From Lactovum miscens (GTDB lineage: Bacteria; Bacillota; Bacilli; Lactobacillales; Streptococcaceae): a stretch of 64,000 nt of DNA. Every line of letters begins with the position of its first letter. Positions within the stretch are counted from its first letter, which is position 1. The translations under genes were made by a program, and so were the position numbers. Where the stretch lies: the NCBI RefSeq assembly GCF_014202895.1, contig NZ_JACHHV010000002.1, positions 45,840 to 109,839 of the forward strand, written 5' to 3'. The notes under the pieces are model-generated. The model had not been told where the DNA came from, made no database searches, and was given only the letters and a program-made list of their open reading frames with translations. Below, in pieces: positions 35,076 to 44,136 of the stretch.

Positions 35076-37301
35076 ATGGCCGATTATAAAAATATTACAG
35101 GTGAAGAGCTCCTCAAAAAAGTGAGGGCATATATGACGGAAGAAGACGCCAATCGCGTCGCTTTTGGTTTGAAATGTGCAATTTCTGCTCATTCTTCCCA
35201 GGTTCGAGCATCTGGTGAACCTTATGTCATCCATCCAATCCAAGTTGCAGGTATTTTAGCAGACTTACAGCTTGATGCAACAACCATTATTTCAGGGCTA
35301 TTACATGATGTTGTTGAGGACACTGGGGCAATCTCTGAAGATTTGCGTGAACTTTTTGGACCTGACGTTTCTAAAATTGTAGACGGCGTAACAAAGCTTG
35401 GCAAGGTAACCTATAAATCGCATGCTGAGCAATTAGCTGAAAATCACCAAAAGATGCTCATGGCCATGTCAGAGGATATGCGTGTTATCTTAGTGAAATT
35501 AGCCGATCGTCTTCACAATATGAGGACTTTGAAGCACTTACGTCCAGATAAACAAAAGCGTATTTCTGAAGAGACTATGGATATATATGCTCCTTTAGCT
35601 GATCGTCTCGGTATTGCCAGCATCAAATGGGAATTGGAAGATCTGAGTTTTCGTTACTTGAATGAAGTTGAATTTTATCGTATCCGTGGCTTGATGAATG
35701 AAAAGCGCGCAGATCGAGTGGCCTTAGTAGCTGATGTCATTGAAAAGCTTAAGAATTCTGTTGAAAAGGCGGGTGTTAATGCCAAAATTTCTGGTCGTCC
35801 GAAGCATATTTATAGCATCTACCGTAAAATGGTTGATAAGAAAAAGCGTTTTGATGAAATATACGACTTGATTGCCATTCGGTGCTTGACTGAGACAACA
35901 AGTGACGTTTATACAACTCTTGGTTACATTCATGAATTGTGGCGCCCCATGCCTGGTCGTTTCAAAGACTATATTGCAAATCCAAAGGCGAATGGCTACC
36001 AATCTGTACACACTACAGTCAATGGCCCAAAAGGTCCGATAGAGTTCCAAATTCGTACTCGAGAAATGCATGAGGTTGCAGAATATGGTGTTGCCGCACA
36101 TTGGGCTTACAAGCAAGGTAAAACCACGGCTATTAATGTGAATGAAGTTTCACAGACCTTAAATTGGGTCCATGAATTAGTTGAGCTTCAGGAAATTTCA
36201 GGAAATTCTGCTCAAGAATTTGTTGAGGCAGTTCAACATGATATCTTGGGGAAAAAGATTTATGTATTTACACCCCAAGGTGCTGTACAAGAATTGCCAG
36301 AAGGATCAGGTCCAATTGATTTTGCATATGCAATTCATTCAGAAGTAGGAGATCATGCTGTAGGTGCAAAGGTCAATGACCGAATGCAACCCTTGACTTA
36401 TACTTTGAAAACAGGAGATAGAGTAGAAATTATTATATCAAAATCTTCGTTTGGGCCGAGTCGAGACTGGATTAATATCGTCAAGACGAGTAAAGCACGT
36501 TCAAAGATTAAACAATTTTTCAAGAATCAAGATCGTGAGTTCTCAATAAATAAAGGACGAGAACTTTTGCAGACAGCATTACAAGAACAAGGTTTTGTGG
36601 CAAACAAGTTTCTTGATAAGTCAAGCATGGACAAAACAGCACGGGATATGAATCACAAGGATGCTGAAACACTTTATGCCAGCATTGGTTTTGGTGACAT
36701 CAATGTATTGTCAGTCTTTAATAAGTTAACTGAAAAAGAGCGACGTGAGCAAGAACGCGAAAAACGGGAAAAAGAAGCTCAAGCTTTACAAAACGGTGAA
36801 GTCAAACGTGAAGCCAAAGCAAGTGAAGTCTTAAAGGTTCGTTCAGATGGGGGTGTTACAGCAGGTGGTGTAAGCACCATGATGATTCGTATTGCAAAGT
36901 GCTGTAACCCAGTACCTGGGGATGAAATTCTTGGTTATATAACTAAGGGTCGTGGTGTGTCTGTACACAGAACTGACTGTAAAAATGTCCAAGCTATGGA
37001 AGACTTTGAGAAACGGCAAATCTTAGTTGAATGGGATAATGAAGAAATCAATAAAAAAGATTACGTAGCAAACATTGATGTATATGGCTTCAATCGCCCA
37101 GGTATACTTAATGATGTTATGCAAATTCTTTCCAATCTGACAAAAAACCTAATTTCAATTAATGCTCAACCAACTAAAGATAGAAAATATGCTAATATTC
37201 ACATTGCTGTTGGTATTAAAAATCTAGCAGAATTGACAGTTATAGCTGACAAGATTAAAATGATTCCTGATGTTTACAGCGTAAAACGAACAAACGGGTA
37301 A
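35076..37301 (+). CDS. rel: Bifunctional (p)ppGpp synthetase/hydrolase (long RSH)
   Basis: Stringent-response enzyme. The 741-aa protein has the HD hydrolase domain (LLHDVVEDT, about 71-79), the synthetase domain (RFKDYIANPKANGYQSVHTT, about 300-319), TGS (FTPQGAVQELPEGSGPIDFAYAIHSEVG), a Cys-containing zinc-finger/CC region (RIAKCCNPVPGDEI) and a C-terminal ACT domain. It keeps the hydrolase HD residues, so it should be bifunctional. dtd follows after 70 nt, as in many Firmicutes. Confidence 0.97.
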   Translation: MADYKNITGEELLKKVRAYMTEEDANRVAFGLKCAISAHSSQVRASGEPYVIHPIQVAGILADLQLDATTIISGLLHDVVEDTGAISEDLRELFGPDVSKIVDGVTKLGKVTYKSHAEQLAENHQKMLMAMSEDMRVILVKLADRLHNMRTLKHLRPDKQKRISEETMDIYAPLADRLGIASIKWELEDLSFRYLNEVEFYRIRGLMNEKRADRVALVADVIEKLKNSVEKAGVNAKISGRPKHIYSIYRKMVDKKKRFDEIYDLIAIRCLTETTSDVYTTLGYIHELWRPMPGRFKDYIANPKANGYQSVHTTVNGPKGPIEFQIRTREMHEVAEYGVAAHWAYKQGKTTAINVNEVSQTLNWVHELVELQEISGNSAQEFVEAVQHDILGKKIYVFTPQGAVQELPEGSGPIDFAYAIHSEVGDHAVGAKVNDRMQPLTYTLKTGDRVEIIISKSSFGPSRDWINIVKTSKARSKIKQFFKNQDREFSINKGRELLQTALQEQGFVANKFLDKSSMDKTARDMNHKDAETLYASIGFGDINVLSVFNKLTEKERREQEREKREKEAQALQNGEVKREAKASEVLKVRSDGGVTAGGVSTMMIRIAKCCNPVPGDEILGYITKGRGVSVHRTDCKNVQAMEDFEKRQILVEWDNEEINKKDYVANIDVYGFNRPGILNDVMQILSNLTKNLISINAQPTKDRKYANIHIAVGIKNLAELTVIADKIKMIPDVYSVKRTNG

Positions 37302-37311
37302 TAAAACCAAA

Positions 37312-37337
37312 AGAGGTTTACAATATTGTAAATCTCT
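37312..37337. promoter_or_regulatory. Near-perfect palindrome in the rel-dtd gap
   Basis: Two 13-bp arms (37312-37324 and 37325-37337) match except for one G-T pair. The centre is TTACA-ATAT-TGTAA, the TTACA-N4-TGTAA form described for BceR-type regulators and also present before bceAB here. A related TTTACAATAGTAAA follows at 37349-37362. There is no U-tract, so it is not a typical terminator. Confidence 0.5.
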
Positions 37338-37371
37338 TGTAAAACAAATTTACAATAGTAAAAGGAAACGT

Positions 37372-37833
37372 ATGAGAGTCGTTATTCAAAGAGTAAAGTC
37401 AGCCTCTGTCTCAATAGATAAAAAAATGGTTAATAAAATAAAGCAAGGTTTTTTAATCTTCATAGGGATACAAGATTGCGATACGGAGAGTGATCTTGAT
37501 TACGCTGTCAAAAAAATTTTACAGATGAGAATCTTTGAAGACTCAAATGGAAAAATGAATTTATCACTTCGAGATGTATCGGGTGAAATTCTTTCAATAA
37601 GTCAATTCACACTATATGCAGACATTAAAAAGGGAAATAGGCCAAGTTTTTCATCTGCTGGAAAGCCAGACTTTGCCAATCTGATGTATAATAGATTCAA
37701 CGATAAGCTAAATCTTTTTGTAGCAACAAAGGTTGGAATTTTTGGGGCTGATATGCAAATTGAACTTATAAATGATGGCCCAGTTACCATTGTCTTTGAT
37801 ACAGCAGAACTAAAAGTAGATAGGAAAAATTGA
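37372..37833 (+). CDS. dtd: D-aminoacyl-tRNA deacylase
   Basis: Hydrolyses D-amino acids mischarged on tRNA. The 153-aa protein has MRVVIQRVKSASV, the active-site motif SISQFTLYAD (about 81-90), KGNRPSF and the cross-subunit NDGPVTI near the end (Gly-cisPro motif). AAAGGA precedes ATG. Confidence 0.95.
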   Translation: MRVVIQRVKSASVSIDKKMVNKIKQGFLIFIGIQDCDTESDLDYAVKKILQMRIFEDSNGKMNLSLRDVSGEILSISQFTLYADIKKGNRPSFSSAGKPDFANLMYNRFNDKLNLFVATKVGIFGADMQIELINDGPVTIVFDTAELKVDRKN

Positions 37834-37904
37834 ATTTGATTTTTGTAAAGTAATTTCCAAATTTAAAATTGGTTAAGAAAGTTTACTAAATCATAAAATA
37901 GAAA

Positions 37905-38516
37905 ATGGAAGAAATAAAGGCGATAATATTTGACCTTGGTGGTGTGATCATTGATCTGGATCAAGAAAGTGAAATACGATACTTTGTAGAACAAGGAATT
38001 CCAGATTATGAGAATATCTTTTCACAAAAAAACATGACTAACTTTTTCAAAGAGCAAGAAGTTGGAGATATTTCAGAGCCTGAATTTTATGAGGGCTTTC
38101 GCAAATTAACAAACGTCAGATTGTCAGATGAGAAAATTGAAGAAGGTTGGAATAAAATTCTGACTGATTTTTTATCAGAGCGGATTATGTATTTAGAAGA
38201 ATTATCGAAAAGATACCCTATTTACTTATTCTCGAATACAAACACCATACATACTCGTGAATTTGAAAAACGCTGTCTCGGGCAATTTGGACGGCCATTG
38301 TCATCTTATTTTAGGGAACTATTTTATTCACAAGAACTCGGTTTACGCAAGCCCGAGCGAGAGGCATTTATTAAAGTTATTGAACTAGCAGGTTTGGATG
38401 TAAAAACAACTGTTTTTATTGATGACAATCGGGATAATATAGAAGGAGCCATTTCTGTTGGCTTGCAAACAATGCATTTAACTTCACCAACGACTATTTT
38501 AGATTTGAAATTTTAA
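37905..38516 (+). CDS. HAD-superfamily phosphatase (YihX-like)
   Basis: The 203-aa protein has the HAD motifs FDLGGV (nucleophile Asp10), LFSNTN (motif II, about 106-111), LRKPEREAF (motif III Lys) and VFIDDNRDN (motif IV). The second Asp of DxD is Gly, as in YihX-type proteins, which dephosphorylate small sugar phosphates. Substrate not determined. There is no clear ribosome site; a weak -10 (CATAAA) lies about 7 nt before ATG, so leaderless initiation is possible. It runs into the plsC-like gene. Confidence 0.85.
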   Translation: MEEIKAIIFDLGGVIIDLDQESEIRYFVEQGIPDYENIFSQKNMTNFFKEQEVGDISEPEFYEGFRKLTNVRLSDEKIEEGWNKILTDFLSERIMYLEELSKRYPIYLFSNTNTIHTREFEKRCLGQFGRPLSSYFRELFYSQELGLRKPEREAFIKVIELAGLDVKTTVFIDDNRDNIEGAISVGLQTMHLTSPTTILDLKF

Positions 38517-38526
38517 GGAGATAATT

Positions 38527-39183
38527 TTGTCTAAATTTGATTACAGCAAACTTCAGCAGCACCCTGTTTTCTATGTTTTTCTTAGAAATTTAGTACACTT
38601 CTTGCTCTTTATCTTTAATGGACGTTCAAAATATTATCATTTGGAGCGAATTCCTAAAGGTGAAAATTTTATTTTGGTTGCGCCTCACCGAATGGCTTGG
38701 GAACCGGTATGGTTTGCTTTTGGAGCATCACCAAAACAATTTATTTTCATGTCAAAGGAAGAACTTTTTCAACACGCTTTTGTTTCCTGGTGGATCAAGA
38801 TGTGTGGCGCTTTTCCTGTTAAACGAGAAAATCCTGGAACGAAACCTATTAAATACGCTATTAAGATGCTAAAAGAAACGGATAAATCTATGATTATGTT
38901 TCCTTCAGGCTCTCGACATAGTGCAGCCATGAAGGGGGGAGTTGCAGTTATTGGTAAGGCGGCCAATGTTCGCCTATTACCTGCTGTTTATCAGGGCCCA
39001 CTAAATATGCGAGGTGTTTTTAAGCGCCAAAAGGTTGCTATTAACTTTGGCGAACCAATTGATATCTCGGATATCAAGAAAGCGAATACCGAGGGTATTG
39101 AAGAAATTAATCGTCGTATGGAAGAAGCATGGGCAAAGCTTGATAATGAGATTAACCCAGACTTTCATTATGTGGCAAAATAA
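38527..39183 (+). CDS. Lysophospholipid acyltransferase (PlsC family)
   Basis: Membrane-associated acyltransferase of phospholipid synthesis. The 218-aa protein starts at TTG 38527, 6 nt after AAGGAG. Motif I reads APHRMAWE: the HX4D motif has Glu in place of Asp. Motif III is FPSGSR where most PlsC have FPEGTR. The Ser form is, as I recall, frequent in streptococcal homologues. It is co-transcribed with the HAD gene. Confidence 0.85.
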   Translation: MSKFDYSKLQQHPVFYVFLRNLVHFLLFIFNGRSKYYHLERIPKGENFILVAPHRMAWEPVWFAFGASPKQFIFMSKEELFQHAFVSWWIKMCGAFPVKRENPGTKPIKYAIKMLKETDKSMIMFPSGSRHSAAMKGGVAVIGKAANVRLLPAVYQGPLNMRGVFKRQKVAINFGEPIDISDIKKANTEGIEEINRRMEEAWAKLDNEINPDFHYVAK

Positions 39184-39201
39184 AAAATAAGTAAAAATGA
39201 A

Positions 39202-39228
39202 TTAGCACTCTGTTAAATAGAGTGCTAA
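39202..39228. promoter_or_regulatory. CIRCE element (HrcA operator)
   Basis: TTAGCACTC (39202-39210), 9-bp spacer, GAGTGCTAA (39220-39228): a perfect CIRCE. It lies just upstream of the dnaJ -35, so HrcA should repress dnaJ outside heat shock. Confidence 0.95.
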
Positions 39229-39232
39229 TTAT

Positions 39233-39262
39233 TTGTCAAAGAAGGTCAAACTATGATATAAT
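39233..39262 (+). promoter_or_regulatory. dnaJ promoter, predicted leaderless start
   Basis: TTGTCA (39233-39238), 18-bp spacer, TATAAT (39257-39262). Six nt later comes the ATG at 39269, so the expected first transcribed base is the A of the start codon. Confidence 0.8.
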
Positions 39263-39268
39263 ATTGCC

Positions 39269-40378
39269 ATGAATAATGAAGAATACTATCAAGAACTTGG
39301 TGTTGACAAAGGGGCAAGCCAAGATGAAATAAAAAAGGCCTATCGAAAGCTATCAAAGCAGTACCATCCCGACTTAAACAAGGATGCGGGAGCTGAGGAC
39401 AAATATAAAAAAGTTCAGGAAGCTTATGAGACTCTTGGAGATGAGCAAAAGCGCGCTAACTATGATCAATATGGTACAGCAGGTGCTAATGGTGGTTTTG
39501 GCAGTGACCAAGGTGGATTTTCTGGCTTTGGTGGTCAGAGTGGCTTTGGTGGTTTCGAAGACATCTTTTCAAGTTTCTTTGGCGGTGGCGGACAAGTTAA
39601 TCCAAATTCACCTCGTCAAGGTGATGACCTTCAATATCGAGTGGATTTGAAATTTGAAGAAGCCATTTTTGGTACTGAAAAGGAAATCAAATACAACCGT
39701 GAAGATAATTGTCATGTCTGCCATGGAACGGGTGCTAAACCGGGTACCAAGGTTGAGACCTGTGTTAGGTGTGGTGGTCGTGGCGTTGTGAATGTTGTCA
39801 CCAACACTCCGCTTGGTCGCATGCAGACTCAACAAACTTGTGATGTCTGCCACGGTCGTGGTAAGACTATTGCTAGCCCTTGTGAAACATGTAATGGATC
39901 AGGCCATGAGAAACAAGCACATACTGTTAAAGTTAAAGTACCGGCTGGTGTAGAAACAGGTCAACAAATGCGCTTACAAGGTCAAGGTGAAGCGGGTACA
40001 AATGGTGGTCCATTCGGCGATCTTTATGTACGTTTCCAAGTTGAAGCTTCGAAAATATTCGAACGTGATGGCAGCGAAATCTATTATCAAATGCCAATTA
40101 ACTTTATCCAGGCAGCCATGGGTGATGAAGTTGAAGTCCCAACCGTACATGGTAATGTCAAACTGAAGATTCCAGCAGGTACTCAGACAGGTACAAACTT
40201 CCGCCTCAAAGGGAAAGGAGCTCCAAGGCTTCGTGGCTCAGGCCTAGGTGATCAGCATGTCGTGGTTAATCTTGAAGTACCCAAGTCACTGACTGATGCT
40301 CAAAGAAGAGCCTTGGATGAATTTGCGATTGCTTCGGGTGTCAAAGTTTCAAAGCAGAAAAAAGGATTATTTAGATAA
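39269..40378 (+). CDS. dnaJ: Chaperone DnaJ (Hsp40)
   Basis: Co-chaperone of DnaK. The 369-aa protein has the J domain with HPD (33-35), a Gly/Phe-rich linker (about 72-110), four CxxCxGxG zinc repeats ([32 protein letters not shown]) and the C-terminal substrate domain. It stands alone under its own CIRCE, as in Lactococcus lactis, where dnaJ is separate from dnaK. No ribosome site precedes ATG. Confidence 0.97.
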   Translation: MNNEEYYQELGVDKGASQDEIKKAYRKLSKQYHPDLNKDAGAEDKYKKVQEAYETLGDEQKRANYDQYGTAGANGGFGSDQGGFSGFGGQSGFGGFEDIFSSFFGGGGQVNPNSPRQGDDLQYRVDLKFEEAIFGTEKEIKYNREDNCHVCHGTGAKPGTKVETCVRCGGRGVVNVVTNTPLGRMQTQQTCDVCHGRGKTIASPCETCNGSGHEKQAHTVKVKVPAGVETGQQMRLQGQGEAGTNGGPFGDLYVRFQVEASKIFERDGSEIYYQMPINFIQAAMGDEVEVPTVHGNVKLKIPAGTQTGTNFRLKGKGAPRLRGSGLGDQHVVVNLEVPKSLTDAQRRALDEFAIASGVKVSKQKKGLFR

Positions 40379-40390
40379 TTGAGCAGATAG

Positions 40391-40436
40391 GATACTCAGA
40401 TATTTACGAATGAGGTAGATAATTGAGTATCTTTTT
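40391..40436 (+). terminator. Terminator of dnaJ
   Basis: GATACTCA (40391-40398) pairs with TGAGTATC (40424-40431), long 25-nt loop, then TTTTT. Confidence 0.65.
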
Positions 40437-40493
40437 AAATAAAAATATTGAAAATATTTATTTCTTGGTTAAATTAAAAAGGGGATAGGGAAG

Positions 40494-41432
40494 ATGAAAA
40501 TTGCAATTGCAGGTGCTGGAGCTATGGGGAGCCGATTTGCTTTAATGTTAGCCCAAGCTGGAAACAATGTCTTAATGATTGATGGTTGGCAAGCTCACAT
40601 TGATGCGATTAAAGCTAATGGGCTCCAAGCGAATTATAATGGTGAAGAAGTTGTAGTCAAGATTCCAATCGTGAGTCAAACAGAAGTGCCTTCGGATGAA
40701 AAATTTGAATTAATCATCCTGTTTACAAAGGCAATGCAACTTGAAAGCATGTTACAGAGTATTAAAGGAATTATTGATCAGAATACGAAGGTCCTTTGCT
40801 TGCTCAATGGAATCGGTCATGAAGATATTATAGAAAAATTCGTTCCCATGGAAAATATCTTTATTGGTAATACAATGTGGACCGCTGGACTTGAAGGCCC
40901 CGGTAAAGCTAAGCTTTTTGGTGAGGGTTATTTAGAGCTTCAAAATCTTGGTGAAAATAGCGAAGATAATGCCAAAGAAATAGCTGATGTTTTATCAGAA
41001 GCAAAATTGGATGCTCGTTATTCAGAAAATATTCGCTATTCAATTTACAAAAAAGCCTGCGTCAATGGGACTATGAATGGTCTTTGTACTCTTTTAGATG
41101 CAAACATGGCAAGTGTTGGAGCGACATCTACAATTAAAGTCATGTGTCAGCTCATAGTCAAAGAGTTTGCATCTGTTGCAGATAAAGAAGGAGTTAAGCT
41201 CAACCAAGACGAAGTCTTAGAACTTATCTATGGTAGCTTTAATCCTGAAACAATTGGTCTTCATTATCCATCGATGCACCAGGATCTGATTAAGAATAAA
41301 CGTCTTACTGAAATTGACTATATCAATGGAGTTATTTCGCGTAAGGGCATAAAATATGGCATTCCGACTCCTTATTGTGATTTCTTAACTCAGCTTATTC
41401 ATGCTAAAGAAGAAATTATGGAAGCTAAATAA
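40494..41432 (+). CDS. 2-dehydropantoate 2-reductase family (PanE-like) oxidoreductase
   Basis: NADP-dependent reductase. The 312-aa protein has the nucleotide motif GAGAMGSRF (7-15), CLLNGIGHEDII and KKACVNGTMNGL with the catalytic Lys region (about 186-197). The family reduces ketopantoate for pantothenate synthesis. In Lactococcus, PanE-annotated enzymes also act as 2-hydroxyacid dehydrogenases on branched-chain keto acids, so the substrate is open. AGGGAAG precedes ATG. It is monocistronic. Confidence 0.88.
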   Translation: MKIAIAGAGAMGSRFALMLAQAGNNVLMIDGWQAHIDAIKANGLQANYNGEEVVVKIPIVSQTEVPSDEKFELIILFTKAMQLESMLQSIKGIIDQNTKVLCLLNGIGHEDIIEKFVPMENIFIGNTMWTAGLEGPGKAKLFGEGYLELQNLGENSEDNAKEIADVLSEAKLDARYSENIRYSIYKKACVNGTMNGLCTLLDANMASVGATSTIKVMCQLIVKEFASVADKEGVKLNQDEVLELIYGSFNPETIGLHYPSMHQDLIKNKRLTEIDYINGVISRKGIKYGIPTPYCDFLTQLIHAKEEIMEAK

Positions 41433-41801
41433 AATAATAATAAGATTGTTTTTTTAACCTAGAAGGTTGAAGTTAAAATAAATCGATCAATCTTAAGAAT
41501 AGTTAAAATAAACGTTATAAATGAGTGATAAGCCAAAATAAGAGGGAAGGCAGGAAAAGATCTTTTTTCCCTAAACCACACGTTTTTTTTGATCTGAGAC
41601 GAGCTAAGCAAAGTTTTTTTCAATATATGGATTAAATTTTACCATTAATGAATGTCAGATTGATATTTTTATAAATTTCTATCATATTTTCTCTGAGCAA
41701 TCGAGTAATATAGTTGCTCTAATTTTGATTAATATGAGTTTATAGTGAATTAATTATATTATTTTGTTAAAAGATACTAAATTTAAATAAAAGATAAATG
41801 T
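41433..41801. other. Non-coding gap between panE-like gene and recO
   Basis: No coding frame seen. It contains a possible terminator hairpin, GAGCAA (41695-41700) with TTGCTC (41714-41719) followed by TAATTTT, and an AGTTAAAATAAA 12-mer repeated twice 30 bp apart (41471 and 41501). A further AGGGAA/TTCCCT hairpin lies near 41541-41572. Confidence 0.45.
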
Positions 41802-41807
41802 TATAAT
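41799..41807 (+). promoter_or_regulatory. Extended -10 promoter of recO, leaderless
   Basis: TGTTATAAT with the hexamer at 41802-41807; 7 nt (TGCTCAG) then ATG at 41815. No Shine-Dalgarno can fit. Confidence 0.78.
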
Positions 41808-41814
41808 TGCTCAG

Positions 41815-42573
41815 ATGGAAGAAGCTATTACAAAAGGCTTAGTCTTGTACTCTCGTCCTTATAAAGAACGTGATCGCCTCATAAAGATTTATACCGAAAA
41901 ATATGGGAAATGCCAATTTTTTATAAAAAACGCAGCAATTTCAAAGTTTGCCGCATCTTTGCAGACCTTTACTACTGCAGAATTAATTGCTACCATCAAT
42001 GATAGTGGTTTTTCATTTGTTCATGATATTAGTGAAGTTAAGCATTATCAACATATTTTAGAAGATTTTGAGGCTAATGCCTATGCTAGTTATGTGGTAT
42101 CATTAGCGGATATTGCGATTGAAGATGGAGAGTACGATTCTGCTCTTTATAGTTTTTTGATTCAAGTTCTTAATATGATAGACATAGGAAAAGATGTTCA
42201 GATTATGACAAATATCTTCGAACTGCAAATCTTATCTCGTTTTGGAGCCGGACTTAACTTATCAGAATGTGTCATTTGTGGTCGGAAGGACTTACCCATG
42301 GACTATAGTTTTTCTTACAATGCGTGTCTTTGTAAGGAACATTTTGATAAAGATTTACGTCGTTTACATGTTCAGCCAAATGTTATTTACATGGCTAACA
42401 AGTTTCTAAATATTTCACTAGAAGTTTTAGAAAGTATCTCTGTAAAAGAAAATATGAAAAAACAACTTCGTAATTTTATTGATAGTCTTTATGATGAGTA
42501 TGTTGGCTTAGAGACAAATGCCAAAAAATTTATAAACAATATGGATAACTGGGCAGATATTATGAAAAAATGA
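41815..42573 (+). CDS. recO: DNA repair protein RecO
   Basis: RecFOR mediator that loads RecA on SSB-coated DNA and anneals strands. The 252-aa protein has an N-terminal OB fold (TKGLVLYSRPYKERDRLIKIYTEKYG) and a helical domain with cysteines in CVICGRKDLPMDYSF and CLCKEH (about 160-185), likely a zinc site. The start is fixed by the family N terminus; the promoter lies only 7 nt upstream. Confidence 0.94.
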   Translation: MEEAITKGLVLYSRPYKERDRLIKIYTEKYGKCQFFIKNAAISKFAASLQTFTTAELIATINDSGFSFVHDISEVKHYQHILEDFEANAYASYVVSLADIAIEDGEYDSALYSFLIQVLNMIDIGKDVQIMTNIFELQILSRFGAGLNLSECVICGRKDLPMDYSFSYNACLCKEHFDKDLRRLHVQPNVIYMANKFLNISLEVLESISVKENMKKQLRNFIDSLYDEYVGLETNAKKFINNMDNWADIMKK

Positions 42574-42581
42574 GATTAAAA

Positions 42582-42606
42582 AAAACGAACCAAGAAAGTT
42601 CGTTTT
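42582..42606. terminator. Bidirectional terminator recO/csp
   Basis: AAAACGAAC/GTTCGTTTT perfect 9-bp stem (42582-42590, 42598-42606) with a 7-nt loop, A-rich and T-rich outside. Confidence 0.88.
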
Positions 42607-42627
42607 CTAATAATCTTATATAAAAAA

Positions 42628-42825
42628 TTATTTAGTAATGTTGATTGCTTGAGGTCCACGAGGGCCATCTTCAAGATCAAAGTTAACTTTTTGGCCGTCT
42701 TCAAGAGTCTTGAAGCCGTCGCCTTGGATAGCTGAGAAGTGTACAAAAACATCTTTGCCATCTTCAGTTGTGATAAAGCCGAAGCCTTTAGTAGCGTTAA
42801 ACCACTTAACTGTTCCAGTTGCCAT
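42628..42825 (-). CDS. csp: Cold shock protein (CspA/CspB family)
   Basis: Single-stranded RNA/DNA-binding protein. The 65-aa protein has RNP1 KGFGFI and RNP2 VFVHFS, and the family start [10 protein letters not shown]. Codon choice is strongly biased, as in highly expressed genes. GAAAGGA precedes ATG. The candidate promoter near 42921-42913 on this strand would give a leader of about 80 nt, where cold-responsive folding could lie. Which of several csp paralogues it is cannot be told. Confidence 0.95.
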   Translation of the reverse strand: MATGTVKWFNATKGFGFITTEDGKDVFVHFSAIQGDGFKTLEDGQKVNFDLEDGPRGPQAINITK

Positions 42826-42913
42826 TGTTTGATTCCTTTCTGAAATTCTGTAGCTTTTCTTAGAGAAAGGGTGTCAGTGACAACGAATCTAAAAACAAAA
42901 ACTTACCTGACTA

Positions 42914-42922
42914 TGTTATCAT
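42914..42922 (+). promoter_or_regulatory. Extended -10 of 5-formyl-THF cyclo-ligase gene, leaderless; overlaps a reverse -10
   Basis: TGTTATCAT on the plus strand (hexamer 42917-42922) is 7 nt before ATG 42930. The same bases read on the minus strand give TGATAACAT, a possible extended -10 for csp. Confidence 0.55.
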
Positions 42923-42929
42923 ATTTATA

Positions 42930-43451
42930 ATGAAAATGAAAGCGCAAATAAGAGAGGAAATCATTGATAAACTAAGTAAATTTGAACCTCACAAAAAAAA
43001 CAATCAGACAAAAGAAATCACTGAGAAATTTCTTTCTTCAAAAGCATTTCAGTCAGCAAATTCGGTTGCTCTGTATATGAATACACAAATCGAGTTTGAC
43101 CTTTTAGCAATCTTTAAAGCAACAAAAAAAGTGGGAAAGAAAATTTTAATTCCAAAGACTTATCCCAAACGTAAAATGGCCTTTATTGAATATGATGAAA
43201 AAAATTTAACAAAAACCAAGTTTGGTCCCCTTGAACCGGTTTCAAATGTTGAACTCATACCTGACTTAATCCTAGTACCAGGCCTTGCCTGGAATTTTGA
43301 AGGCTACCGCATAGGCTATGGAGGTGGTTTTTATGACCGTTATTTAGCCAATTATAAGGGAGATACAATTAGCTTAGTCTATGATTTTCAACGCCTTAAC
43401 TTTTTCCCAGAAGTATTCGACATCCCAATAAAGGAGACTTTTAGTGTATAG
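42930..43451 (+). CDS. 5-formyltetrahydrofolate cyclo-ligase
   Basis: Converts 5-formyl-THF to 5,10-methenyl-THF with ATP. The 173-aa protein has KKILIPKTYP, FGPLEP, PDLILVPGLAWNFEGYRIGYGGGFYDRYL (split over about 105-135). The ORF begins MKMKAQIREE; the first ATG is 7 nt after an extended -10 with no ribosome site. The rhomboid gene overlaps its stop codon. Firmicutes often pair these two genes. Confidence 0.93.
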   Translation: MKMKAQIREEIIDKLSKFEPHKKNNQTKEITEKFLSSKAFQSANSVALYMNTQIEFDLLAIFKATKKVGKKILIPKTYPKRKMAFIEYDEKNLTKTKFGPLEPVSNVELIPDLILVPGLAWNFEGYRIGYGGGFYDRYLANYKGDTISLVYDFQRLNFFPEVFDIPIKETFSV

Positions 43452-44136
43452 TTTTGAATTAGCTTATAACAAGAAGCATATAGTGACCTACCTCTTAATA
43501 GGAATGACGACTTTAGTCTGGTTATTACAATTTTTCTTGTATGGCATGAATGTTGCGACAGCGCAAAATCTGTTGAATTCAGGAGCTCTTTGGGGATGGC
43601 AGATCATTCTACATCCTTCCGAACTTTGGCGTTTAATTACCCCAATTTTTGTTCATCTGAGTTGGCCACACTACCTCATGAACATGTTTACCTTATTCAT
43701 GGTTGGGCGCTTAGTTGAGGAGGAGTTTGGCTCTTTAAGATATGCAGAAATTTATCTACTTTCAGGAATTTTTGCAAATAGCTTCACCTTCTTTATTTCA
43801 CCCAACACTCTAGCTGCCGGAGCATCTACTGCTATTTTTGGAATATTTGGTGCCATGGGTACATTAGGTTTCTTTACAGGTAGTCCTCGACTTAAGGAAA
43901 TCGGACAAGGTTTTCTTGTTTTGATTGCCATAAACCTGGTTTTGAATATTTTTCAACCTGGAGTATCCATCGTGGGACATATTGGAGGAATTATTGGCGG
44001 TTGTTTATTAGCTGGTGCTTGGCCACCGGCTCGTTATAAGAGGTGGGTGCCAAGGAATGTGCAGATCATATGTGCTTCTCTAACAGTTTTATCTTTCACC
44101 TTGTTTATCGTTTTAACATTCGCCCGTTTAGGCTAG
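43444..44136 (+). CDS. Rhomboid-family intramembrane serine protease
   Basis: Integral membrane protease. The 230-aa protein starts at GTG 43444, preceded by AAGGAG, and has six to seven membrane segments. The conserved HLSWPHYLMNMFTLF is in loop 1/TM2, the catalytic Ser motif is GASTAIFG (usually GASGAIFG) at about 125, and the catalytic His is in GHIGGIIGG. Substrate unknown. It overlaps the cyclo-ligase gene by 8 nt. Confidence 0.9.
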   Translation: MYSFELAYNKKHIVTYLLIGMTTLVWLLQFFLYGMNVATAQNLLNSGALWGWQIILHPSELWRLITPIFVHLSWPHYLMNMFTLFMVGRLVEEEFGSLRYAEIYLLSGIFANSFTFFISPNTLAAGASTAIFGIFGAMGTLGFFTGSPRLKEIGQGFLVLIAINLVLNIFQPGVSIVGHIGGIIGGCLLAGAWPPARYKRWVPRNVQIICASLTVLSFTLFIVLTFARLG

